A program made the position numbers and the translations under genes. Below are positions 11,353-23,439 of a stretch of DNA of 64,000 nucleotides, piece after piece. Positions within the stretch are counted from its first letter, which is position 1. Each line of letters opens with the position of its first letter. Below the pieces are notes generated by a model, which saw only the letters and a program-made list of their open reading frames with translations, made no database searches and was not told the DNA's origin. This stretch comes from Solanum dulcamara. Taxonomy: Eukaryota; Streptophyta; Magnoliopsida; Solanales; Solanaceae. The DNA lies in contig NC_077245.1 in the NCBI RefSeq assembly GCF_947179165.1, positions 42,525,286 through 42,589,285 of the forward strand, in the 5' to 3' direction.

Positions 11353-12584
11353 TATTGCAGATGTGTGATGGTGTGTTGAAGGTCCTAATGGAATTTTAAA
11401 AGATGTGTGGGAGCTGCTGGTTGCATCCAAACGACCCTCCGTTCCGCACGATTAAAGGTTTTACGAAATAAAGGCTAAAGACCCTATTTTGATATCATAA
11501 TGTTAAGTAAGTTGTTTGGAGCCTATGTTGTGTAATGTTGCCATGTTTTATGTGTATATGAGTTGAAGGTTATTGTTTTTTATTGGCTGTAGTGATTAGG
11601 GATGGAAGTGGGAATTCGGATAGGGCAAGTTATAGAGGAGATGCTGCCCAAATTCCGTTAACTTCTTAATTAATTAATAAACTAGTCGAGACTAGTCGAG
11701 AAAGCAGAATAAGGAGTTGGTTCCTATGGGTACTTGGTTGTGGATTTAGAAGCTGGAAAGTTGAAGGTTACTAATATTAGTATTACCTTCGTGTTAAATA
11801 GGTTCAGAGAACAATGAGACAAGTCAGGCTAAAAGCAGCCGATCAGAGGTATGTAAAGCTATTCCTTCTTTTGACATGTTTTGGTATAAATATGTAGAGC
11901 ATATCTGTTCTTTCTTTTGGGCATGTGTTAGATCTAAGTGACAAGTGATATGTGTATGAAGCTTGGGGTAACTCTATTAGTGGGCTCTAAACATGGTTCA
12001 TGATTCATAATTCGTGTTCACAGTTGAATGTTAAGACTCTTAAAGTAGTTAAACTTCCATTCCTCAAGTATTCTATATACTGAGAAGTAGTGTATGTAAA
12101 GTTATTCTTCCTCTCCTTTGGCACAACTTAGATGTAAGTATTGTGTATATGAAGTTTGAAGTTATTCCACTCTTAAAACTCTGAGGGTGATTTAATACTC
12201 TTGTTCACTTCCTACTGATTAGAACTCTTGTAACAAGTTGAGTCATTACTTTTCAAGTCTTCCATGTGATAGGAAGTGGTGCATGTAAAACTTGTCTTTT
12301 CCTGCTTCGAGAAAGACTAGACTAAAAGTTCTATAGGACATGGATTTGGATATAGCCCCATTTATAGATTCTGGATGTAACTCATGACCTGTACCCACTT
12401 TTGAATGATAAGGGCCTTGAAGTAGTTGAACTACGACCCTTGATCCTTCTATAGGCTGAATAGTGATTCGATGTGTGAGATCCTAAACCTGGGGGTTCTT
12501 GGGCATACTTTACGAAAATAGTTGAGGGATATTTGATATGCTACTAAGTCCTACATGTACGTATATGCATATTACATTATATAT

Positions 12585-12904
12585 GGATCGGGTCGTCGTA
12601 CCTCGGTATTATTATGCATTATACGAATCGGGCCATCGTACCTCGGCATTATTATGCATTATACGGATCGGGCGATCGTACCTCAACATTATTATGCATT
12701 ATACGGATCGGGCCATCGTACCTCAACATTATTATGGATTATACGGATCGGGCCATCATACCTCGGCATTATTTTGCATTATACAGATCGGGCCGTCGTA
12801 CCTCGGCATCGTTATGTGATATAAGGATTGGGCCGTCGTTCCTCGACATTATTATATCATACATGGATCGGGCCATCGTTCCTCAGCATATACTTTCTAT
12901 ATAC
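12585..12904 (+). repeat. 40-bp minisatellite, 8 copies (3' LTR)
   Basis: Units start at 12585 and every 40 bases to 12865. It is the same array as at 7267, with one extra unit. Confidence 0.9.
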
Positions 12905-13719
12905 AGGGATCGGGTTGTACGTCCCATAGCGTTAATGGCATATATATACCTATCATGATAGATGATGTGTTTGTAACACCGAGTCCTCGAGTGGGCCAGC
13001 TACAGTATGGGATAGTGGTATATATGACTTTATTTTGTGAGGTGCAGGTACAGTAACCTATTAAATGTTATACTTGGTTTCTTGCATCCTTGGTTCAGTT
13101 GTTATCTCAGTTATGTTGTGCTTATATACTCAGTACATATATCGTACTGACCTTTCTTTCTTTAGGGGGCTGCGTTTCATGCCCGCAGGTATAGATGTTC
13201 ATTTCAGAGATCCGCCAACTTAGGATTTCCGCTCATCTATGTCTGAAGTGCTTCACTGTTTCGGAGCCTAGGTTTTAGGTACTGTTCCTGCGATGTATAT
13301 ATTTGTTTATGCAGGGGTACGGTGGCGGCCCTGTCCCACCATATGTTGTCGTTCCTATTCTTAGAGGTCTATAGACATCTGTGTGTGGGTTGTTTAGGAG
13401 TTTATTTCGGTTATGCCTATACGATATATTGTAAAAGCTATTATGTTATGGCAGCCTTAACGGCTGGCTTTCCCTTTCATGACATGATGCAAATGAAAGA
13501 GGCCACACGTGTATGAATATTTTATCACCCACTGGGTTCATGTGTTTGGTTCCTATATCTAGGAGGCTATATGAACATGAAAAAGTTTTAACCCATTGAG
13601 GTTTTTGTGACCAGTATCACATTATACATAGTCCAATTTGACTGTAGTCGACAGTTACATAAATGGGGGTCCAGGTCGAACCCCAGTCGTGGCCCATGGG
13701 GTTGGGTCAGGACAGTTTT

Positions 13720-14110
13720 AGCCAAATTTTTGGCTGCCTTCTCTTGGACGATTGTATGGCACCCACCACATCCAGTTATGAGAACCACGTCCCGTGGTGA
13801 GGATTGTGGTGGTTTCCCTTGGCTCAAACATGCTGCTTTAGCCTCCAAATTTCAAGTGCTAGGTTCTTCATGGCATGGTGACGTTCGTTCTTCCCTTTCT
13901 TCTTTCAAGTTGTCACAAAACCTCAGTGGAATCAAGTAGTTGAACAATTCTTGTGCAATTTTGCTTTAGTTGTGCTCTCTTTGAAACACCACCATTCCAC
14001 CTTAGTCCAAATACAAGAAAATTTCTACATAAACCAATCCAATGATCATTAACTCAAGCGCACTTCCATTTACCTAAAAATTAAACAAAAACATATATCA
14101 AACTAATAAA
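13720..14110. other. Athila-like non-coding flank right of LARD-A
   Basis: It continues the interrupted host sequence. CACCCACCACATCC and CCCGTGGTGAGG (13751-13805) match the palindrome-like repeats left of the element at 4613-4725. The 110-residue open frame at 13607-13939 starts inside the LTR and crosses its boundary, so it is not a gene. The copy in unit 2 lies at 18936-19326. Confidence 0.5.
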
Positions 14111-14114
14111 ACTC

Positions 14115-14945
14115 ACTTGAGAACTTACAATAATTCTATATTTTGGGTGTCGTAAATGTCATCGACAGGAGAACATCAATGTGTCTAGATAGCTCATGAA
14201 ATTGGGCCTCATACTTGAATACTATCATGGAACCCTGCTCCAACCGTGAGAAATGATCTTGGAGCTGATCACTAATGCTCCTGGGATAAGTCGGGCAAAA
14301 AACGCCTTCAAAAATTTAGTCCATGACAACGGCGGAGACCTAGCTTTGCTGGTCTCTAGATATGAACACCATCACTGCTGGGCAGGATTGTCTAGCTGAT
14401 AAGCGGTGAAGTCGGCCCGTCTTGACTCAACTAAACCCAAAGTCTGCAGCCACTCATGGCAAGTAGAAACTTGTGGGCATCCTCACCCACAACCCTAAAA
14501 AACCTAGGTGGTGATACTATGATGAACATCCCGAGCATCTTTTGCTTCCTAAGTGGCATGATGCCCTGTAGTTCGTCAAACTAGGAAACAGGTGCCCGTG
14601 GTGCCTAAACTGCTTATTCCACTAATACAAGATGACCCTATGGTGATGGAGCCATTGTAGTTGGGTCCTGCTGTATATTCATAATAGCAGCTAAAATCAG
14701 GGTGAACATCGATTGTAGGTACAGAGCTACAACTGGCTCGGGTGGTGGCTATGCTGGTTTCAGCCCCATTGGAAGATAGTGTACTTGAGTTGCCTGTGGC
14801 ACCACCTTCAGCTCTAGAGTTTTCTCTCTGCCTCGGGTTAGAGCGGTAGTCCTGGCATGACCTCAGGGTCGGCCTCTACCCCTAACTAGGGCCCTATCAA
14901 GCATGCAAGCCATCCTGTGAAAGAGTAGAGCTAGTGAGATTTTGA
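14115..14945 (-). pseudogene. Decayed gypsy gag (copy in unit 1)
   Basis: Read on the minus strand, the segment near 14875-14905 encodes an Arg/Gly-rich amino end (RGRGRP followed by GHARTT after a stop), typical of many plant Ty3/gypsy gag proteins. Further on, fragments corresponding to the retrotransposon gag domain appear in different frames: a conserved-looking 'MSGCRLWV' block near 14460, and a terminal 'F.ELSRHIDVL'-like block near 14150-14210. Stops and frame changes are frequent. Gag would package element RNA, but this copy cannot make a protein. The leader and primer-binding site lie to its right, so the orientation is clear. Confidence 0.6.
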
Positions 14946-15087
14946 GATACTGATAATACACACACTATTCTATAGTGATACAAAATAGACGAGTTCCTAA
15001 AGACTTCTTGTAGCCTCTTGAATATAAGTCACAAAAGTCTTTGCACCGATCCTCTTAGCTCTATACAAGTTAGATCGGCGAACCTGG

Positions 15088-15102
15088 GCATCTGATATAA
15101 AC
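15088..15102 (-). other. Degenerate primer-binding site, minus strand
   Basis: GCATCTGATATAAAC resembles the reverse complement of the iMet site (GCTCTGATACCA). It stands directly before TGTCACGACC at 15104. The copy in unit 2 lies at 20304-20318. Confidence 0.5.
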
Positions 15103-15103
15103 T

Positions 15104-18100
15104 TGTCACGACCTGATTTCTCTAGTCATGATGGAACCTACTATGACCCCCCCAATAGACAAGCCGACCCATAGTTCAGAACTGTGAGAAATAGGATATC
15201 CGGGTAGAAAAAAGACTAATAATTTAGACTAAAAGCAATAATGAAATAACAGGAACACAAATGAACGACGGAAGCAAATCAAAATATATACAAACCAAAA
15301 GATCCCTCCTAGAACCTAGAAGTCACATATACAGAGCTACTAGAAAATGAGTACAAGTACCAAAATTGGATCAAAGAAACAAGACTGTCTCAAAGAGAAA
15401 AAGACAGACAAAATATATATATAGAGGGAGACTGGTAAATCTAGAATGTTGTATGCTCACACTCAACTCCAATCACGATTGCAGCTGGCTTGAAATAAAT
15501 ATTGATATCTAGTACTCGGACCTACATCATGAAAATAGATGCAAAATATAGTATGAGTACCAAAACAATAGGTACCCAGTAGGCATCATAGGTCAACTAA
15601 ACACGATAAGCAAAACTGAACTGAAATGTGAGAACTAACTATAAGAAAAGATAGAAACAAGAACTAAAGGTAGATATGTAACCGAGCGTACTCAATACAC
15701 AAGGAGAAGGAGAGAAACTAGATAAATCCATCGAGCTCTTATAAACCCGACGGGTACACTCGTACATAAGTCTAAAAGGAACAACCCTATCGAGCTCGTA
15801 TAAACCCACGGGTACACTCATACACAAGTCTAAAAGTAATAATCTGAATGGATGCTAGTAATCCTGAAAGGAGCGAAAATAGTTAAAGTAAAATGAGAGA
15901 ATCTGATGAAGTACCAACAGCGTCCCAAAATCCCACGGACTTGAACTTAGCCATTCTAATGACCTGAAGATTGAATTAAGAACATGAAAGCGTTAAGGGC
16001 TTGAACTAAAGAAAAATAAGAGGATCCGGGACTTGAACCGAGATTTGAAAGTGACTATGGACTTGAACCTAGGTTTAGATAATTATGGACTTGAACCACA
16101 TGCAAATGAGACAAAGGACTTGAACCATGGTAATAGTAGCTATGTACTAGAACTAAGGCTAGTAAGTAGATATGGACTTGAACCAAGGTTGCTAGCAGTG
16201 GTGGACTTGAACCACGTCCAAGTAAAGCTAGGGACTCAAACCGAGGTAATAATATAAAGGAAAGGACTTGAATCATGCCTGATGGAGTGAATTAGGGACT
16301 TAAACAATGAATACAGGTGAATTAGTCAGAATTAGTATCAGCGATCAATCGAGTGTCATGGGTAGTATCTATAATTTGAGTGCCATTAATAAATCACTCT
16401 AGGGTAATCCACATCCAACCAAGTTTGATGAATAGACTTTTGGAACCAAGAACAAGGTGTTACGGAATTGATAGAATGGTAGAATATTATGGAGATAAGA
16501 TTCCAAAGTTGTGTTACTACCTAGCTAGGCTCAGACTATCAGACTTAAGTCTACTATAGTAGTCTACAGGGTGCTAAGCTGTCTAGAACGACGTCAGAGA
16601 AGTTCTAAGGCCTCCCATTACCAAAATTATGCATGTCTAAGGAAACATTGGTATAATCCTAGGCTAAACAAAATATGCTTCCAAGGAATTAAACGAAACA
16701 TATAATACACAGCACAAGATATAGATGATCAACACTTCACAACAGACATGCTAAACTCTCCCGATTTCCCCAAACAATATAGCGTACAATATAAATTATT
16801 AGAATTTATCATACTAGACACCCAAACACTCCAAAAACATAAAAATCTGCATACAAATACCTAAACATGTTCAGTCTATAGAGGGAAAAACCGTAGCCTA
16901 CCTTTGGACCTACCACACGCTCTAACTCAAGAAACTAGAGGTTTTCCCTTGTGAATAGCCTTAGAATGCCTCCACACTACAAAAAATAGAATCACAACAT
17001 CAATACGGTCATTTTAACACCAAAATTACTAAAATTGGAGACATGCCAAATTTTGGAATCGAAAATGAGAATATGGGACCCATTCTTTAAATTATAGAAT
17101 TGACTCTGTTAAAAGGTCCTAAACGCTACCCTGAACATATTTTCCGAAAAGAAACACAATTCAAGGCTCGAATCACCCCAACAACCAATATGAATAAAAT
17201 CATCATTAAAGCTAAAATGGACAACAAGGGCAACAACTATATTCAAGAAATTACCAGAAACAAAGGCCCAATAGCTGAAACCAAATATGCTAAAATGATT
17301 CTCATGGAAAACCCTACAGTCTAGGCTCTTGAATCACCAAATTCGGACCTAAAATGAGAAAGAAATCATCCTAAAAAATTCCCTAAAAATGGAGCTCGAA
17401 AATGAGTTATGGAAGCCACTAAATCACAATTCTTACCTCCAACGAAGCTTTAAATGTGAATTCCAACAATGCCGATGCGTTCTCCATAGAAAACCATGCA
17501 GATTAACTTCTTGAACCACTAGTTTCAAACCTAAAATGCCCAGGAAATAAAGTCTCAAAATTCTCCAAAAACGTTAGCTCAAAACTCAACAATCACAGTG
17601 GCAAAATGATTCAATTTACCACAAATGATTAGTTTACAACCAATTCCGACTACACCACGATGATTTTCACAAAAATCATCAAAGATAGACCTTTGAATCA
17701 CTAAATTTAGGTTTAAATTTCTTAAGAAATACAAGTTTGAAATTAGAAAAAAACTTATGAGAAATGTTGTCTTATAGGGTGAGGCTGCACCAGCGCACCA
17801 ACAGATTATTCTTATTTTTAAAGTCTCTGATGGTGTGCTCAATTTCATTTGGAACCCCAAGCATCGAAAAAAACTATTCTACCCGACTAATTCAATATTT
17901 CGAACTCAATGGCGCTTTCAAAATTCCCATACAAGGTCACTTTAACAAAAACTAGGTTGCACACCCAATTTCTATTTTGAGTCAAATTCCACAACAAACC
18001 TCGGGATTAGACCGAAAGCTTTAGGAAGAGAATAAAAGTTCGTTCTTGACCAAACTCGACATTTTAGAACTAACCATGCTGATAGAATTCTCATCTGAGC

Positions 18101-18203
18101 TCATTCTTGATCGAATAGTCAGTACTAGCAAATCACAAATGGCTTGGGGTCACTATAGGAATGCTCTAAATGATGAAATGAATTCTATATTTCAAAAATT
18201 AAT
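15104..18203 (-). repeat. Long minus-strand LTR (copy in unit 1, cut by duplication edge)
   Basis: It starts at TGTCACGACC next to the primer-binding site. It contains a 54-bp duplicated phrase (15728-15830: ATCGAGCTC..TATAAACCC..GGGTACACTC), the GGACTTGAACC array (15935-16300), and long A-rich sequence with frequent TCACCAAATT words. No coding sequence or second terminus is found before the duplication edge. If the whole stretch is LTR it is at least 3.1 kb. Short open frames such as 17100-17324 and 17579-17860 are preserved in both units only because the units are nearly identical. Confidence 0.55.
15935..16300. repeat. Interspersed GGACTTGAACC array (unit 1)
   Basis: About ten occurrences of GGACTTGAACC or close variants are spaced 20-40 bases apart (for example near 15950, 16027, 16058, 16087, 16117, 16174, 16202 and 16263). 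This makes chance open frames on both strands. The copy in unit 2 lies at 21151-21516. Confidence 0.8.
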
Positions 18204-18930
18204 CGAGTGGGCCAGCTACAGTATGGGATAGTGGTATATATGACTTTATTTTGTGAGGTGCAGGTACAGTACCCTATTAAATGTTATACTTGGTTTCCTG
18301 CATCCTTGGTTCAGTTGTTATCTCAGTTATGTTGTGCTTATATACTCAGTACATATATCGTACTGACCTTTCTTTCTTCAGGGGGCTGCGTTTCATGCCC
18401 GCAGGTATAGATGTTCATTTCGGAGATCCGCCAACTTAGGATTTCCGCTCATCTATGTCTGAAGTGCTTCACTGTTTCGGAGCCTAGCTTTTAGGTACTT
18501 TTCCTGCGATGTATATATTTGTTTATGCAGGGGTACGGTGGGGGCCCTGTCCCACCATATGTTGTCGTTCCTATTCTTAGAGGTCTATAGACATATGTGT
18601 GTGGGTTGTTTAGGAGTTTATTTCGGTTATGCCTATACGATATATTGTAAAAGCTATTATGTTGTGGCAGCCTTATCGGCTGGCTTTCCCTTTCATGACA
18701 TGATGCAAATGAAAGAGGCCACATGTGTATGAATATTTTATCACCCACTGGGTACATGTGTTTGGTTCCTATATCTAGGAGGCTATATGAACATGAAAAA
18801 GTTTTAACCCATTGAGGTTTTTGTGACCAGTATCACATTATACATAGTCCAATTTGACTGTAGTCGACAGTTACGTAAATGGGGGTTCAGGTCGAACCCC
18901 AGTCACGGCCCACGGGGTTGGGTCAGGACA
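18204..18930 (+). repeat. Truncated LARD-A LTR end carried by duplication unit 2
   Basis: This is the last 727 bp of the LARD-A 3' LTR, ending at GGGTTGGGTCAGGACA and followed by the same GTTTT and flank. It has no polypurine tract or LTR start. It shares the 'GACCTTTCTTTCTT' variant with the 3' LTR, against 'GACCCCCCTTTCTT' in the 5' LTR, so it derives from the 3' LTR. Confidence 0.9.
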
Positions 18931-19330
18931 GTTTTAGCCAAATTTTTGGCTGCCTTCTCTTGGACAATTGTATGGCACCCACCATATCTAGTTATGAGAA
19001 CCACGTCCCGTGGTGAGGATCGTGGTTGTTTCCCTTGGCTCAAACATGCTGCTTTAGCTTCCAAATTTCAAGTGCTAGGTTCTTCATGGCATGGTGACGT
19101 TCGTTCTTCCCTTTCTTCTTTCAAGTTGTCACAAAACCACAGTGGAATCAAGTAGTTGAACAATTCTTGTGCAATTTTGCTTTAGTTGTGCTCTCTTTGA
19201 AACACCACCATTCCACCTTAGTCCAAATACAAGAAAATTTCTACATAAACCAATCCAATGATCATTAACTCAAGCGCACTTCCATTTACCTAAAAATTAA
19301 ACAAAAACATATATCAAACTAATAAAACTC

Positions 19331-20161
19331 ACTTGAGAACTTACAATAATTCTATATTTTGGGTGTCGTAAATGTCATCGACAGGAGAACATCAATGTGT
19401 CTAGATAGCTCATGAAATTGGGCCTCATACTTGAATACTATCATGGAACCCTGCTCCAACCGTGAGAAATGATCTTGGAGCTGATCACTAATGCTCCTGG
19501 GATAAGTCGGGAAAAAAATGCCTTCAAAAATTTAGTCCATGACAACGGCGGAGACCTAGCTTTGCTGGTCTCTAGATATGAACACCATCACTGTTGGGCA
19601 GGATCGTCTAGCTGATAAGCGGTGAAGTCTGCCCGTCTTGACTCAACTAAACCCAAAGTCTGCAGCCACTCATGGCAAGTAGAAACTTGTGGGCATCCTC
19701 ACCCACAACCCTAAAAAACCTAGGTGGTGATACTGTGATGAACATCCCGAGCATCTTTTGCTTCCTAAGTGGCATGACGCCCTGTAGTTCGTCAAACTAG
19801 GAACCAGGTGCCCATGGCGCCTAAATTGCTTATTCCACTAATACAAGATGACCCTATGGTGATGGAGCCATTGTAGTTGGGTCCTGCTGTATATCCATAA
19901 TAGCAGCTAAAATCAGGGTAAACATCGATTATAGGTACAGAGCTACAACTGGCTCGGGTGGTGGCTATGCTGGTTTCAGCCCCATTGGAAGATAGTGTAC
20001 TTGAGTTGCCTGTGGCACCACCTCCAGCTCTAGAGTCTTCTCTCTGCCTCGGGTTAGAGCGGTAGTCCTGGCATGACCTCAGGGTCGGCCTCTACCCCTA
20101 GCTAGGGCCCTATCATGCATGCAAGCCCTCCTGTGAAAGAGTAGAGCTAGTGAGATTTTGA
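19331..20161 (-). pseudogene. Decayed gypsy gag (copy in unit 2)
   Basis: This is the second copy of the gag remnant at 14115-14945, offset by 5216 bases and with the same disabling changes plus a few private substitutions. Shared damage shows the gene was already dead when it was duplicated. Confidence 0.6.
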
Positions 20162-20319
20162 GATACTGATAATACACACACTATTCTATAGTGATACAAA
20201 ATAGACGAGTTCCTAAAGACTTCTTGTAGCCTCTTGAATATAAGTCACAAAAGTCTTTGCACCGATCCTCTTAGCTCTATACAAGTTAGATCGGCGAACC
20301 TGGGCATCTGATATAAACT

Positions 20320-23300
20320 TGTCACGACATGATTTCTCTAGTCATGATGGAACCTACTATGACCCCCCCAATAGACAAGCCGACCCATAGTTCAGAACTG
20401 TGAGAAATAGGATATCCGGGTAGAAAAAAGACTAATAATTTAGACTAAAAGCAATAATGAAATAACAGGAACACAAATGAAAGACGGAAGCAAATCAAAA
20501 TATGTACAAACCAAAAGATCCCTCCTAGAACCTAGAAGTCACATGTACAGAGCTACTAGAAAATGAGTACAAGTACCAAAATTGGATCAAAGAAACAAGA
20601 CTGTCTCAAAGAGAAAAAGACAGACAAAATATATATATAGAGGGAGACTGGTAAATCTAGAATGTTGTGTGCTCACACTCAACTCCAATCACGATTGCAG
20701 CTGGCTTGAAATAAATATTGATATCTAGTACTTGGACCTATATCATGAAAATAGATGCAAAATATAGTATGAGTACCAAAACAATAGGTACCCAGTAGGC
20801 ATCATAGGTCAACTAAACACGATAAGCAAAACTGAACTGAAATGTGAGAACTAACTATAAGAAAAGATAGAAACAAGAACTAAAGGTAGATATGTAACCG
20901 AGCGTACTCAATACACAAGGAGAAGGAGAGAAACTAGATAAATCCATCGAGCTCTTATAAACCCGATGGGTACACTCGTACACAAGTCTAAAAGTAACAA
21001 CCCTATCGAGCTCCTATAAACCCACGGGTACACTCGTACACAAGTCTAAAAGTAATAATCTGAATGGATGCTAGTAATCCTGAAAGGAGCGAAAATAGTT
21101 AAAGTAAAATGAGATAATCTGATGAAGTACCAACAGCGTCCCAAAATCCCACGGACTTGAACTTGGCCATTCTAATGACCTGAAGCTTGAATTAAGAACT
21201 TGAAAGCGTTAAGGGCTTGAACTAAAGAAAAATAAGAGGATCCGGGACTTGAACCGAGATTTGAAAGTGACTATGTACTTGAACCTAGGTTTAGATAATT
21301 ATGGACTTGAACCACATGCAAAAGAGACAAAGGACTTGAACCATGGTAATAGTAGCTATGTACTAGAACCAAGGCTAGTAAGTAGATATGGACTTGAACC
21401 AAGGTTGCTAGCAGTGGTGGACTTGAACCACGTCCAAGTAAAGCCAGGGACTCAAACCAAGGTAATAATATAAAGGAAAGGACTTGAATCATGCCTGATG
21501 GAGTGAATTAGGGACTTAAACAATGAATACAGGTGAATTAGTCAGAATTAGTATCAGCGATCAATCGAGTGTCATAGGTAGTATCTATAATTTGAGTGCC
21601 ATTAATAAATCACTCTAGCGTAATCCACATCCAACCAAGTTTGATGAATAGACTTTTGGAACCAAGAACAAGGTGTTACGGAATTGATAGAATGGTAGAA
21701 TATTATGGAGATAAGATTCCAAAGTTGTGTTACTACCTAGCTAGGCTCAGACTATCAGACTTAAGTCTACTATAGTAGTCTATAGGGTGCTAAGCTGTCC
21801 AGAACGACGTCAGAGAAGTTCCAAGGCCTCCCATCACCAAAATTATGCATGTCTAAGGAAACATTGGTATAATCCTAGGCGAAACAAAATATGCTTCCAA
21901 GGAATTAAACGAAACATATAATACACAGCACAAGATATAGATGATCAACACTTCACAACAGACATGCTAAACTCTCCCGATTTCCCCAAACAATATAGCG
22001 TATAATATAAATTATTAGAATTTATCATACTAGACACCCAAACACTCCAAAAACATAAAAATCTCCATACAAATACCTAAACATGTTCAGTCTATAGAGG
22101 GAAAAACCATAGCCTACCTTTGGACTTACCACGCGCTCTAACTCAAGAAACTAGAGGATTTCCCTTGTAAATAGCCTTAGAATGCCTCCACACTATAAAA
22201 AATAGAATCACAACATCAATACGGTCATTTTAACACAAAAATTACTAAAATTGGAGACATGCCAAATTTTGGAATCGAAAATGAGAATATGGGACCCACT
22301 TTTTAAATTATAGAATTGACTCTGTTAAAAGGTCCTAAACGCTACCCTGAACATATTTTCCAAAAAGAAACACAATTCAAGGCTCGAATCACCCCAACAA
22401 CCAATATGAATAAAATCATCATTAAAGCTAAAATGGACAACAAGGGCAACAACTATATTCAAGAAATTACCAGAAACAAAGGTCCAATAGCTAAAACCAA
22501 ATATGCTAAAATGATTCTCATGGAAAACCCTACAGTCTAGGCTCTTGAATCACCAAATTCGGACCTAAAATGAGAAAGAAATCATCCTAAAAAATTCCCT
22601 AAAAATGGAGCTCGAAAATGAGTTATAGAAGCCACTAAATCACAATTCTTACCTCCAACGAAGCTTTAAATGTGAATTCCAACAATGCCGATGCGTTCTC
22701 CATAGAAAACCATGCAGATTAACTTCTTGAACCACTAGTTTCAAACCTAAAATGCCCAGGAAATAAAGTCTCAAAATTCTCCAAAAATGTTAGCTCAAAA
22801 CTCAACAATCACAGTGGCAAAATGATTCAATTTACCACAAATGATTAGTTTACAACCAATTCCGACTACACCACGATGATTTTCACAAAAATCATCAAAG
22901 ATAGACCTTTGAATCACTAAATTCAGGTTTAAATTTCTTAAGAAATACAACTTTGAAATTAGAAAAAAACTTATGAGAAATATTGTCTTATAGGGTGAGG
23001 CTGCACCAGCGCACCAACAAATTATTCTTATTTTTAAAGTCTCTGATGGTGTGCTCAATTTCATTTGGAACCCCATGCATCGAAAAAAACTATTCTACCC
23101 GACTAATTCAATATTTCAAACTCAATGGTGCTTTAAAAATTCCCATACAAGGTCACTTTAACAAAAACTAGGTTGCACACCCAATTTCCATTTTGAGTCA
23201 AATTCCACAACAAACCTCAGGATTAGACCGAAAGGTTTAGGAAGAGAATAAAAGTTCGTTCTAGACCAAACTCGACATTTTAGAACTAACCATGCTGATA

Positions 23301-23419
23301 GAATTCTCATCTGAGCTCATTCTTGATCGAATAGTCAGTACTAGCAAATCACAAATGGCTTGGGGTCACTATAGGAATGCTCTAAATGATGAAATGAATT
23401 CTATATTTCAAAAATTAAT
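20320..23419 (-). repeat. Long minus-strand LTR (copy in unit 2)
   Basis: This is the second copy of the LTR at 15104-18203, with boundary TGTCACGACA and the GGACTTGAACC array at 21151-21516. To its right the sequence continues into a minus-strand integrase remnant (23440-24550). On the minus strand the order is therefore integrase, LTR, primer-binding site, gag. Confidence 0.55.
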
Positions 23420-23439
23420 TGGAGGGAATTACAATATCC

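Larger units (their letters stand above)
4738..13714 (+). mobile_element. LARD-A: complete non-autonomous LTR retrotransposon
   Basis: The element is 8977 bp with LTRs of 3617 bp (4738-8354) and 3673 bp (10042-13714). They enclose only 1687 bp of internal sequence without gag or pol. It is bounded by identical 5-bp duplications, GTTTT at 4733-4737 and 13715-13719. A primer-binding site (8360-8371) follows the 5' LTR, and a polypurine tract (10028-10041) directly precedes the 3' LTR. Length, structure and lack of coding sequence fit the LARD class (large retrotransposon derivatives), which depend on proteins of a related autonomous element. Related copies in this window are B, C and E. The last 727 bp of the 3' LTR are also part of a later tandem duplication. 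Confidence 0.92.
10042..13714 (+). repeat. LARD-A 3' LTR
   Basis: It is collinear with the 5' LTR and carries the same promoter block (CACGTG near 10457, 10493, 10536 and 10590; TATA near 10635). It has eight minisatellite units instead of seven and a run of 20 G at 11333-11352 where the 5' LTR has five. The end GGGTTGGGTCAGGACA at 13714 is followed by the GTTTT target duplication. The part from 12988 is also unit 1 of the tandem duplication. Confidence 0.9.
12988..18203. repeat. Tandem duplication, unit 1 (5216 bp)
   Basis: Every landmark here recurs exactly 5216 bases later, for example LTR end 13714 to 18930, array 16033 to 21249, and block 17100 to 22316. Differences are sparse single bases. 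The left edge is inside LARD-A's 3' LTR (CCT then CGAGTGGGCC), and the junction between units reads AAT then CGAGTGGGCC at 18203/18204. Contents in order are the LTR end, the LARD-A target site and right flank, a decayed gag (minus), and a long minus-strand LTR. Confidence 0.93.
18204..23419. repeat. Tandem duplication, unit 2 (5216 bp)
   Basis: This is the second direct copy. It begins in the middle of the LTR sequence at CGAGTGGGCC and ends at CAAAAATTAAT (23419), after which the sequence departs from that at the end of unit 1 (TGGAGGGAATT instead of CGAGTGGGCC). The only overlap at the breakpoints is a single T, so the duplication looks like an end-joining or template-switch event. It does not look like recombination between repeats. 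Confidence 0.93.

Noticed and set aside
12538..12958. Three overlapping frames with Tyr/Gly-rich repeats (also at 7220-7508)
   Set aside because: They are frame translations of the 40-bp minisatellite. A 40-base unit shifts frame every copy, so all frames look alike.
13607..13939. 110-residue open frame, repeated at 18823-19155
   Set aside because: It starts in the LARD-A LTR and crosses its end into flank. Its repetition is due to the 5.2-kb duplication, not to selection.
15088..15102. Possible tRNA-related gene near the primer-site-like sequences
   Set aside because: Only the 12-18 bases complementary to a tRNA 3' end are present. There is no cloverleaf sequence.
16033..16276. Overlapping open frames on both strands, repeated at 21249-21492
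   Set aside because: They are made by the GGACTTGAACC array, whose spacing happens to avoid stops. No domain is recognisable.
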